In this document: positions 26,578 to 34,315 of the stretch, piece after piece
How the letters are laid out: each line of letters opens with the position of its first letter
Numbering within the stretch: position 1 is the stretch's first letter
From: Acidobacteriota bacterium
GTDB lineage: Bacteria; Acidobacteriota; Thermoanaerobaculia; Multivoradales; JAHEKO01
Assembly (NCBI GenBank): GCA_022561975.1
Contig: JADFQD010000002.1
Location: forward strand, 1 to 34,315
Length of the DNA: 34,315 nucleotides
Reading direction: 5' to 3'
The notes under the pieces: generated by a model
What the model saw: the letters and a program-made list of their open reading frames with translations, nothing else
Database searches by the model: none
What the model was told of the DNA's origin: nothing
Translations under genes and position numbers: made by a program

Positions 26578-27960
26578 CTAGTCGGAGGCCGACTGATCGG
26601 AAGCGTCTTCGGGAACGGCCTCGAGCTCTTCGAGCTTCGCAAAGAAAGCCTCGGCGGAATCCGAGTCGAGCCGGATCAGCGTCGCGCGCCCGCTGCGTTC
26701 GCCCAGATGACCCTCGGCGTCCGCCCAGAGCCGCAGAGTTTCTTTGCTGCCACTCGACTCGAGGTCGATCTCGATCTCCGCCTCGCCCTCGGCCCCGACC
26801 TCATGCGACTCGCCGGCCGCGCTCGCGCCCAGACCAACCGGCGAATCGACCGGCACACCCCTGGCACCCGTCAGGGCTCGCAGAAAGGCACTGGCAAGCG
26901 AATACTGAATCCTGACATCGCCCCGCCACCACTCTCCATCACGGCGTTCGTAGTGGCTCTCGCCACCGGAGCGCACAACGCGAAAGCTCTCGGTCTCGAA
27001 GATGTTTCGATCCGACCAGCTGGTGGACCGCCAGTCTGCCGGAGCAAGCTCGAGCAATGACGCCAGGTCCGTGTCGGCCTTGAACACTTGCCCGCCTACG
27101 CGCACCGCGGTCAAGTCTCCAGCAGCCGTAGAGCTGTCGATCTCGACCAGCAACGGCTCCTCCTCACCCGCAATCGTCAGCCTTACGGCGGCCGCGCCGC
27201 CTTCAAAAACACGGTCCGGTTGGTCAACGAACTCTTCGATCTCGAGTTCTATCAACGCCGATAGAAGAGTCGACACTCTGTCCTCGTCGGCCAAATCTTC
27301 GATCGGCTCGACCAGGCGAAAGCTCTCGCCCGAGCGTTCCAACACCACGCCGGTGCCCGGATTCAGAACTTCGATCTTCTCGATTCTGGACTCTTGAATC
27401 GGAATCGCATCCCGGCTGCGCCAGCCATTTGGCTCGCGCGCGGTGTCCTCGAACAAACTGTCTGAAACCACGTAAAACGGAGGTCCATTGCCGACCTCGA
27501 CGATGGTGTTCGAGGACGCCGGGATCTTGCCGCCGAATCGCAAGATGATATCTCCCGACTCGATTTCGAGCGCGATCTCCGCTCGGGGTTGGTCGAGGCC
27601 GAGCTGATCTCTGGACCCGTCCTCGAGGGTGCGCTGCTTCTCGAGATCTCGTATCCGGCGGAGAAAACCTTCCACCTCACCCGAATCGGCGCGGGCGGCC
27701 CGAGGTTGCGCGAGCATCCACTCGCCATCGGTATCTCCGGCTTCTCCGCCGTCTCTGACCAGGCCCGCTCGCTCGAGCCGCACCCGCTGCTCACCCGCCG
27801 TAAGCACGATCGCTCGAACGGAATCCGGGTCCAGTCGAACCAGCTTCTTGCTTAGCTTGGCTCGCTCATCGGTCGATGGAAGTTCACGCTCGAAAAACCA
27901 GATCAGAGCACCGACGCCGGCAACCAGGGTGAAGAGTACGATCAGAGTCCGAGGCCGCAA
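26578..27960 (-). CDS. DUF4340-domain protein
   Basis: MRPRTLIVLFTLVAGVGALIWFFERELPSTDERAKLSKKLVRLDPDSVRAIVLTAGEQRVRLER...WMLAQPRAARADSGEVEGFLRRIRDLEKQRTL; adjacent to Gld-like ABC genes. Confidence 0.83.
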   Translation of the reverse strand: MRPRTLIVLFTLVAGVGALIWFFERELPSTDERAKLSKKLVRLDPDSVRAIVLTAGEQRVRLERAGLVRDGGEAGDTDGEWMLAQPRAARADSGEVEGFLRRIRDLEKQRTLEDGSRDQLGLDQPRAEIALEIESGDIILRFGGKIPASSNTIVEVGNGPPFYVVSDSLFEDTAREPNGWRSRDAIPIQESRIEKIEVLNPGTGVVLERSGESFRLVEPIEDLADEDRVSTLLSALIELEIEEFVDQPDRVFEGGAAAVRLTIAGEEEPLLVEIDSSTAAGDLTAVRVGGQVFKADTDLASLLELAPADWRSTSWSDRNIFETESFRVVRSGGESHYERRDGEWWRGDVRIQYSLASAFLRALTGARGVPVDSPVGLGASAAGESHEVGAEGEAEIEIDLESSGSKETLRLWADAEGHLGERSGRATLIRLDSDSAEAFFAKLEELEAVPEDASDQSASD

Positions 27961-27963
27961 CCA

Positions 27964-29559
27964 CTACCTCCTTCGACGCGAGTACACCGCCGCTCCCGCC
28001 ACCAGCGCGAGGCCCGGCAAGACCAGGAATACCAAAATTCCGACCGAGCGCAGTTCGGCCTCGCTCAAGTTCAGGCGAACTTGCTCCGGCCTCTTGGGTG
28101 GAATCGCGATCAGATTCTCCCGCTCGACCAGCCAATTCAGGGTGTTGGCGGCGAACTCGGCGTTGCCGACGTTGCGGAGTTGGCCGTTGGTGACGAAGTC
28201 GGCGTCGCCGACAACGATCAGCCTGATCGAGCTCGGACCGGTATGCGCGACCGTCGTGCCCTCCGGTTCGTCCTCGGCTACCGCACCATCCACCGCTTCG
28301 TCCACAGAACCTTCCACCCAACTTTCCACCAAACCGTCCCCCGCACCGTCCACCTGACCCTCGGCGAAATCTCTATCGTTCAACTCGATAGCCACCGCCA
28401 CGATGACGGGCCCTGCGACATCGTCGTCGCCCTTTGCGATAGCTCCCAGATTCTCGAGATCACTCTCGCCCCAGCCCTCAGGGCTGGTCGCGAGGAGCAC
28501 GGTCGCACCCAACTGGTCGGCCTTGCCGGCCAACCTGAGCGACTGGGCCAGAGGCACGATCACGGGCACCTCGGCCTGACGCAACGGCTCGGTCACGGCG
28601 TGCTCGCCGAAATCGGTTATAAAAAAAGTCTCGGCGCCGAAAAAGGGGATCGGATTCTGCGGGTCGATCACAATATCGGCGCCCAGTTCGACTCCGTAGT
28701 TCGAGAGCAGGCTCTCCAGACCGCTCGGCGCGACGTCACCCGAAGCGCCGATCATCGGATCGAGCAACGCCAGGAGCCGCCCTCCGGAGGCCACGAAGTC
28801 TGCGATCGTCTCCGCTTCGGGTGGCGCGAAACCCGCTGTCGGTCCCGCAATGACGACCACGCTGGTCCCCTGTGGAATCCGGGGCTCGCTCAACGGCGAC
28901 CATTCTTCGAGCTCGAAGTTGTCGCGACCGAGCAGCGCCTGCAGATCGGTCAGCCCGCGGGCCGAGGGGTCGTCCAGACCCAGCTCCCCGTGGCCTACGG
29001 TAAATAGGATCTTGGGCTTCCGGCTCTCCGCCAGATCAACGATCGCGGCGGTGAAGACCTGCTCGCCCTTGAATCCGGTCATCTCCGGTCCGAGCCCGAC
29101 TTGGAGGCCTGAATAGTCATAGTCCGCGAGATCTGAGCTCTCGATCACGCGCCGGTCGTCCCCGCGATCCAGGACAATTACGTCGAGATGGCTGATGCCA
29201 AACTTGCTGACCAGGGCCTGAGCTTCGGCCAGGTTCTTTTCCGGATCGACTACTCGCAGACTGAAGTTCTCGGATTCGGCGGCATAGCGCGTCAACAACT
29301 CCCTAACCGAATCGAACAGCGGCTCGCCCGGGCTCATAAAGATCACCGCCTCAATCGGCTCGCTGAGGGCGCTCACGACGTTCTTGCTCTTCTCCGAAAG
29401 CGTGTACAGCTCCTCCGAGGTCCAGTCAAAGCGCTTGTAGTACTTCCAAGACAGGTAGTTGACCATGACGACCAGAGCAAACACCAACAGCGCGCCCGCT
29501 CCGAAAGTAAACGACTCGACCCACCGCCTTTGTCTTGCAGCCACCGGCATCACCTCCAT
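27964..29559 (-). CDS. GldG-like ABC transporter auxiliary substrate-binding membrane protein
   Basis: N-terminal TM, FDWTSEELYTLSEKSKNVVSALSEPIEAVIFMSPGEPLFDSVRELLTRYAAESENFSLRVVDPEKN..., VGHGELGLDD, C-terminal TM and RRRR tail. Confidence 0.86.
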   Translation of the reverse strand: MEVMPVAARQRRWVESFTFGAGALLVFALVVMVNYLSWKYYKRFDWTSEELYTLSEKSKNVVSALSEPIEAVIFMSPGEPLFDSVRELLTRYAAESENFSLRVVDPEKNLAEAQALVSKFGISHLDVIVLDRGDDRRVIESSDLADYDYSGLQVGLGPEMTGFKGEQVFTAAIVDLAESRKPKILFTVGHGELGLDDPSARGLTDLQALLGRDNFELEEWSPLSEPRIPQGTSVVVIAGPTAGFAPPEAETIADFVASGGRLLALLDPMIGASGDVAPSGLESLLSNYGVELGADIVIDPQNPIPFFGAETFFITDFGEHAVTEPLRQAEVPVIVPLAQSLRLAGKADQLGATVLLATSPEGWGESDLENLGAIAKGDDDVAGPVIVAVAIELNDRDFAEGQVDGAGDGLVESWVEGSVDEAVDGAVAEDEPEGTTVAHTGPSSIRLIVVGDADFVTNGQLRNVGNAEFAANTLNWLVERENLIAIPPKRPEQVRLNLSEAELRSVGILVFLVLPGLALVAGAAVYSRRRR

Positions 29560-30290
29560 TTCTTGACGGCGAGTGTTCGTGTCGCCAGAAAAAGCAGGAA
29601 CACGGTGGCCGAGGCGTAGTACACCAGCCGGCGAGAGTCGACGATGCCCTTGGCAAAGTCATCCATGTGCTGCCAGAGATTCAAGTAGCCGAAGATCTGT
29701 TTCGCGATTTCGTTGTTGATCAGGTTTTCGAGCAGGCCGAAGGTGAACATCGGCACCAGAATCACAAATGTCAACAGCGCTGCGATCAACTGGCTGCGAG
29801 TCACAGCCGAAGCCAAAAGACCAGCAGCCAAAAACAGGGCCCCGACACCGGCAATGCCCAGATAGCCTGAGGCCACCGGCCCCCAGTCCACCGCGCTGTA
29901 GCGCGCGATGACGCCCGCATAGGCCAGGGTCGGCACCCACAGCGCAATGTAGAAGCTCAGTGCCGCCACGTACTTGCCCAAGACGACTTGCGCCTCGGTA
30001 ATCGGAGCGGTCATGAGGACCTCGATCGTGCCGCTTCGTCGCTCCTCACTCAGCAACCGCATGGTCAGAACCGGCGTCATGAACAGCAGGATCAGCCAGA
30101 AGAAGAACGTCTGGCCGAAAAACAATTCGAGAGGCGCCCCCGCTGCGGCCCTGGGATCACTCAAGAAACTCACAATCAGCCAGAATACAAACCCGTTGAC
30201 CAAGAGCAGGACGGCCATGACGATGTAGGCGAGCGGGGAGAAAAAGTAGGCCCGGAGCTCGCGACTCAGAGTGGCTAGAAACGCATTCAT
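29550..30290 (-). CDS. ABC-2 type permease (GldF-like)
   Basis: MNAFLATLSRELRAYFFSPLAYIVMAVLLLVNGFVFWLI...MTPVLTMRLLSEERRSGTIEVLMTAPITEAQVVLGKYVAAL. Confidence 0.9.
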   Translation of the reverse strand: MNAFLATLSRELRAYFFSPLAYIVMAVLLLVNGFVFWLIVSFLSDPRAAAGAPLELFFGQTFFFWLILLFMTPVLTMRLLSEERRSGTIEVLMTAPITEAQVVLGKYVAALSFYIALWVPTLAYAGVIARYSAVDWGPVASGYLGIAGVGALFLAAGLLASAVTRSQLIAALLTFVILVPMFTFGLLENLINNEIAKQIFGYLNLWQHMDDFAKGIVDSRRLVYYASATVFLLFLATRTLAVKKWR

Positions 30291-31276
30291 CCGGTTACCT
30301 CGGCCGCATTCTCATCGCGGTGCGCAACCACCTCGGAGACTGGCGGAGCTGTTGGATCCTCATGAGTGGTTAGGCGCACGAAGACATCTTCGAGCGACGC
30401 TCTCGATTGGACCAGTTCGAGAAGAGTCCAGCCCTTGTCGACCACCGTCCGGAAAATCGCTTCTCTGGGATCGGCGGTGCCGGCGCAAATCACCTCGAAG
30501 AGGCCGTTTGGGGCGGCCTCGACACGAGTCACCTCGGGAAGGGCGGACAAAATCGAAGCCGCATCCGGCGGGCTACCCTTGAGAACCACACGGACGGTCG
30601 AGTCTCCCGCCGAGTTGGCTCGCAGACTCTCCGGCGAACCCTCAGCCACAATCTTGCCTCGATCGATGATCATGACGCGATCGCAAAGCAGCTCGACCTC
30701 CGGCAAAATGTGCGTCGAAAGAAGCAGGGTACTCTCGCGGCCGAGTTCACGAATCAATTCGCGGATGGCAATGATCTGCTTGGGATCGAGCCCGATGGTC
30801 GGCTCGTCGAGCACCAGAACCTTGGGCCGATGCAGGATCGCGGTCGCCAAGCCGACTCGTTGCCGGTAGCCCTTGGAAAGGGTGCCGATGATCTGCTCTC
30901 GAACATCCTCGAGAAGGCAACGAGAAACCGCATCCGCGATGAGACCGCGTGCCCGTGAGCGACGGACCCCCTCGAGTCGGGCTCGATACGCAAGGTACTC
31001 GACGACTCGCATTTCCTCGTACAGCGCCACATGCTCGGGCAGATAGCCGAGAGAGCCGCGCGCGCCGACCGAGTCGCTCGAGAGATCTTTGCCGGCTACC
31101 GTAACCCGGCCTTCGCTGGGTGGCAGAAAGCCGGTGATCATTCGAATCGTCGTGGTCTTGCCGGCACCGTTCGGCCCCAGGATACCCACGATCTCGCCCT
31201 CACCGATGGAAAACGAGAGACCGTCCACCGCCGTGAAGTCTCCGTATCTGCGTGTCAGGCCCTGTGCTTCGATCAC
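30287..31276 (-). CDS. ABC transporter ATP-binding protein (GldA/NatA-like)
   Basis: MIEAQGLTRRYGDFTAVDGLSFSIGEGEIVGILGPNGAGKTTTIRMITGFLPPSEGRV...SKGYRQRVGLATAILHRPKVLVLDEPTIGLDPKQI; GTG start at 31276 with an upstream GAGGAGGAG. Confidence 0.92.
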   Translation of the reverse strand: MIEAQGLTRRYGDFTAVDGLSFSIGEGEIVGILGPNGAGKTTTIRMITGFLPPSEGRVTVAGKDLSSDSVGARGSLGYLPEHVALYEEMRVVEYLAYRARLEGVRRSRARGLIADAVSRCLLEDVREQIIGTLSKGYRQRVGLATAILHRPKVLVLDEPTIGLDPKQIIAIRELIRELGRESTLLLSTHILPEVELLCDRVMIIDRGKIVAEGSPESLRANSAGDSTVRVVLKGSPPDAASILSALPEVTRVEAAPNGLFEVICAGTADPREAIFRTVVDKGWTLLELVQSRASLEDVFVRLTTHEDPTAPPVSEVVAHRDENAAEVTG

Positions 31277-31485
31277 CCGTTCTCCTCCTCCTCGACCTTG
31301 TGAACCGCCGTCCCCTCCAGCAATTCCGATGCCCGCGCCTGGCTCCCAGAGCCCCCGATTCCGCAGCCCCCGAGCGGGGGATCTTGCCGCCCCGCGCGTC
31401 ACAATGGCACATCGGGCCAGCGCATGCTCGACTTTCGGCCACAACGCATCCGGGTCCGAGGATTACTCGATGGTATTCTGACGCG

Positions 31486-31779
31486 ATGACGGAATCCGGC
31501 ATGAAATCCGCCTACGAAATCGCCCTCGAGCGCCTCGAGCAACGGGGCATCGAGAAGCCCAGCAACCGAGCCTTGACGAAGAAGGCGCGCGCCAACATCG
31601 CCGAGATTCGGAGCAAGGCCAGAGCCGAGCTGGCCAAGCTCGAAATCCTCTACCGCGATCGCCTGGCCAAGGAGCCCGACCCGACCGCCCGCCATCAGGA
31701 CCAACAGAACTACGTGAGCGAACGAGCCCGCATCGAGGGACGTTGTGATCGCGACGTTGCCAAGTTGCGCGGCACCTAG
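31486..31779 (+). CDS. Small charged hypothetical protein (97 aa)
   Basis: MTESGMKSAYEIALERLEQRGIEKPSNRALTKKARANIAEIRSKARAELAKLEILYRDRLAKEPDPTARHQDQQNYVSERARIEGRCDRDVAKLRGT; ends 4 nt inside the convergent channel gene. Confidence 0.72.
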   Translation: MTESGMKSAYEIALERLEQRGIEKPSNRALTKKARANIAEIRSKARAELAKLEILYRDRLAKEPDPTARHQDQQNYVSERARIEGRCDRDVAKLRGT

Positions 31780-33431
31780 CCCGTAACGGCCGGCCGCCTG
31801 GGAGCCGGCTGCGGGAAGGTCTCGACAAACGACTGCATCGCCTCGACGCTACCACAGATGTAGACTTCGTTGCCCTCGAGAAAGCGAAAATCGGGCCCGA
31901 ACTCGAGCACCAGATTCCCGGATCGCTCGACGGCAACCACCGAAGCTCCGGTGCGCTCGCGGATACCGAGTTGCGCAGGGTGATTACCCTCCAGACCGGA
32001 CGAGGAGACCTTCAGCACCGTCACCTTTGGATCCAGCGAGATGCTCTCACGCCCGAGCAGCCGCCCGGCGAGGATCTGACCCGAAACCTGGCTGATCGAC
32101 AGCGCAAAGTCGGCTCCGGCTTGATGGATTCTCTGAACGTTCTGAGCCTGGTTCACCCGCGCGATGACCGGCACCTCGGGCGCGAAGTCCTTGAGGATGA
32201 CCGTTGCGAACAGCGTCGCCGCATCGCTGTCGACTGCAAGAATCACCGCTTGGGCCTCGCGCAGACCCGCCATCTCGAGCACCCGATGATCCAAGATGTT
32301 ACCCACTCGGTCCACACCCTCGCCCTCCTCGCGATCGATTACTTCGACCCGCTCACCAACGTCGCGGAGGAGTTCGGCAACCTTGCGGCCGACTTCGCCG
32401 TATCCGGCGAGCACAAAGGGGCCGGTACGCCTGAGCCTGGTAGTTCCGGCACACACTTCGCCCAAGCGCTGAATCGCCTCTTCGCTCCCTGCGACGATCA
32501 GAATACCCGCCCGCTCGAGTTTCATGTCCGCTTTCGGCGGAGCCATAAGGCGCCCCTCGACCCACTGGCCGATAACACTGATCCCGGTCCGATGGCCGAG
32601 GTTAGATTCAGCCAGTGTTTTTCCGACGAGAGCGCTCTGGGCGCCGATCTTGATCTCACTCACCACCAGTTTCCCCAACACCTGCGCGCCTTCGACTCGG
32701 GGACTGATCCGTTCACTGGCTCGAGCTGCCAGGGCTGCTCCGAGGATGTGCCGTGGCGTGAATACGGCCGTGGCCCCGGCCAGCATCATCGGCTTGCGGT
32801 GGTAGGGCTCTTCGACGATTGCCAGGACGTCGCCCTGAAAACCTGCTTGCCGAGCGGCGAGAATCACGGCCGCGTTCTCGTCGTCCTTGCCATTGGCGAC
32901 TAGAGCCCGTGCGGCCAGAAGGCTACTCCGTTCGAGAGAACTGTCGTCGAGGCTACCCTGAACAACCAGGTGACCGCGCTCCATGAGACGGCGAACCTGC
33001 GCTGCGTCCTCTTCGATCACCACCGTGGCAACCTCGGCCCGCTTCATTTCGTCGAGCAACGTAGCCACCGCCGCTCCGTACCGATAGACCACCACGTGAT
33101 CGCTCATCCCGGGCACACTCTTGGGCAGCCGCGACTCGAATCGTTCCTCGAGGAATGGGATCAAGTAAATCGGAAAAATGAGGAAAACCAGAAAAACGCC
33201 GCCGAACTGCACCAGGACGACAAAAACGACCATCAACGGATGGTCCCAGTGAGCATCCGAACCATAGCCGGTAGTTGCAAGGGATTCTGCTGCCCACTCC
33301 AGTGACTCCCAGAATCCGCGTGGTTCGTTTTCGAGAACGCCCATGCCGAGCATGTAGACCAGCGCCACGGCCACAATCACGATCGGCAGGCTGACCAGCA
33401 ACAGTGCTAGGCGTTGTTTCGAGCGGAGCAC
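31776..33431 (-). CDS. Potassium channel/TrkA-type protein with two RCK modules
   Basis: Pore ESLATTGYGSDAHWDHPLMVVFVVLVQFGG; RCK 1 HVVVYRYGAAVATLLDEM; RCK 2 FVLAGYGEVGRKVAELL; TrkA_C-like tails. Confidence 0.88.
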   Translation of the reverse strand: MLRSKQRLALLLVSLPIVIVAVALVYMLGMGVLENEPRGFWESLEWAAESLATTGYGSDAHWDHPLMVVFVVLVQFGGVFLVFLIFPIYLIPFLEERFESRLPKSVPGMSDHVVVYRYGAAVATLLDEMKRAEVATVVIEEDAAQVRRLMERGHLVVQGSLDDSSLERSSLLAARALVANGKDDENAAVILAARQAGFQGDVLAIVEEPYHRKPMMLAGATAVFTPRHILGAALAARASERISPRVEGAQVLGKLVVSEIKIGAQSALVGKTLAESNLGHRTGISVIGQWVEGRLMAPPKADMKLERAGILIVAGSEEAIQRLGEVCAGTTRLRRTGPFVLAGYGEVGRKVAELLRDVGERVEVIDREEGEGVDRVGNILDHRVLEMAGLREAQAVILAVDSDAATLFATVILKDFAPEVPVIARVNQAQNVQRIHQAGADFALSISQVSGQILAGRLLGRESISLDPKVTVLKVSSSGLEGNHPAQLGIRERTGASVVAVERSGNLVLEFGPDFRFLEGNEVYICGSVEAMQSFVETFPQPAPRRPAVTG

Positions 33432-33474
33432 GTCGCGATTCTAGCCTCTAGACAGTCCCTGCTAGGGTTCTCTG

Positions 33475-33855
33475 ATGTCGGTACGGCTCGACAAGTGGCT
33501 TCAAGTGGCACGAGCCTTCAGAACCCGAAGCCAGGCGACAAAGGCGTGCAACGCACACCGCGTGCGGGTAAACGATGTGATTGCCAAGCCGCATCGTGGG
33601 CTCGCCGTTGGCGATCAGGTCGAGATCTCGTTTCGCGGCTATGTCCGCCGACTCGACGTCCTCGAGCTTCGCGACCGGCCCCTGCCCAAGGCCGAGGCTG
33701 CCAAGATCTCGAATGATGTAACCCCGCCCGAGCTGGCGCGACCACCGCGCCGTTCCAAGAGTGAACCGAGCCAGAAGGCGGTGGCCCGCGATCCCGGCCT
33801 GGGGCGGCCGACCAAACGCGACCGCCGCAGGATCGACCGCCTGAGGGAGCGCTAG
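33475..33855 (+). CDS. S4-domain RNA-binding protein (Hsp15/HslR-like)
   Basis: MSVRLDKWLQVARAFRTRSQATKACNAHRVRVNDVIAKPHRGLAVGDQVEISFRGYVRRLDVLELRDRP. Confidence 0.9.
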   Translation: MSVRLDKWLQVARAFRTRSQATKACNAHRVRVNDVIAKPHRGLAVGDQVEISFRGYVRRLDVLELRDRPLPKAEAAKISNDVTPPELARPPRRSKSEPSQKAVARDPGLGRPTKRDRRRIDRLRER

Positions 33856-33877
33856 CGCCAGCCTCCTCTTGCCGTAG

Positions 33878-34315
33878 CTACTGAAAATCGAGCAAGGTCA
33901 CGTCGAAAACCAGCATGCCGACCGGAGGCTGGCCTCTATAGGCCAGTTTCTGAGGGATCCAAAAACGACGGGTCTCTCCCTTGACCATCAGCTGCAGTCC
34001 TTCGGTCCAGCCCGCGATGACTTGATTGAGAGCGAAGCTCGCCGGTTTGCCGCGCACGACCGAGCTATCGAACATCTCGCCGTCGGTGGTCCAGCCTGTG
34101 TAATGGACGGTCACCTTGCTTCTCTTGGTCGGATGCTCGGTCCCGGTGCCCTGCTCTATCACCTTGCTGGCCAGGCGTGACTTCGTGAAAATGGCGTCCA
34201 TCGGTGGCTCGGCCACGTCGACGGGCACCGCCGGGGGCGCCGGTGGTTCTTCTATGTCGATGAGCTCGACATCGAACACCAGCATCCCCGCCGGCCGTCC
34301 TGCTTTCCCGGCATA
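33878..34315 (-). CDS. FKBP-type peptidyl-prolyl isomerase, tandem domains (partial, runs off right edge)
   Basis: ...YAGKAGRPAGMLVFDVELIDIEEPPAPPAV...VIEQGTGTEHPTKRSKVTVHYTGWTTDGEMFDSSVVRGKPASFALNQVIAGWTEGLQLMVKGETRRFWIPQKLAYRGQPPVGMLVFDVTLLDFQ; end of one FKBP domain followed by a second. Confidence 0.9.
   Translation of the reverse strand, partial: YAGKAGRPAGMLVFDVELIDIEEPPAPPAVPVDVAEPPMDAIFTKSRLASKVIEQGTGTEHPTKRSKVTVHYTGWTTDGEMFDSSVVRGKPASFALNQVIAGWTEGLQLMVKGETRRFWIPQKLAYRGQPPVGMLVFDVTLLDFQ

Noticed and set aside
1-34315. CRISPR arrays, rRNA and tRNA genes, IS transposases, prophage genes
   Set aside because: No repeat-spacer array, no cloverleaf with a T-loop consensus, and no transposase/integrase motifs were found by eye in either strand; a tRNAscan/Infernal run would be needed to exclude small RNAs.

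Overview
A GC-rich bacterial chromosomal segment, probably Acidobacteriota (Thermoanaerobaculia-like); the lineage is inferred from gene content only. Most of it is housekeeping or envelope genes in tightly packed operons: an oligopeptide ABC transporter pair, a sigma-54 activator, aroA, lpxH-like, mrp, plsC, an Mla/MCE lipid transport operon, UDP-glucose dehydrogenase and UDP-glucuronate decarboxylase, folE, a RumA-like methyltransferase, an RNase Z-like hydrolase, an archaeal-type GAPDH homologue, TlpA, a histone H1-like repeat protein, methylmalonyl-CoA mutase, a Gld-type ABC export system, a two-RCK K+ channel, an S4 protein and tandem FKBP. The main discovery is absent from the ORF track. 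At 19579-19812 (+) there is a 77-aa SelW/Rdx-family selenoprotein, MARITIEYCVVUNYKPRAASLADEIEKNFGETAELIKGRDGVFEVALDGKNLYSKKSTGRFPEPGEVEQTLTSLLTS, whose redox motif CxxU is encoded TGC-GTA-GTT-TGA. It has an upstream GGAGG ribosome-binding site. A 6-bp hairpin with a G-starting loop (CCGCCA-GTT-TGGCGG) sits 16 nt after the UGA, as expected for a bacterial SECIS. Other points of interest: the DppB/DppC pair is split by a block carrying a class II Fic gene, a truncated SGNH-like gene and tandem repeats; a four-cysteine YggX-like protein; an archaeal-type GAPDH homologue; and a (ATKKR)n histone-like protein with a UUCG terminator.
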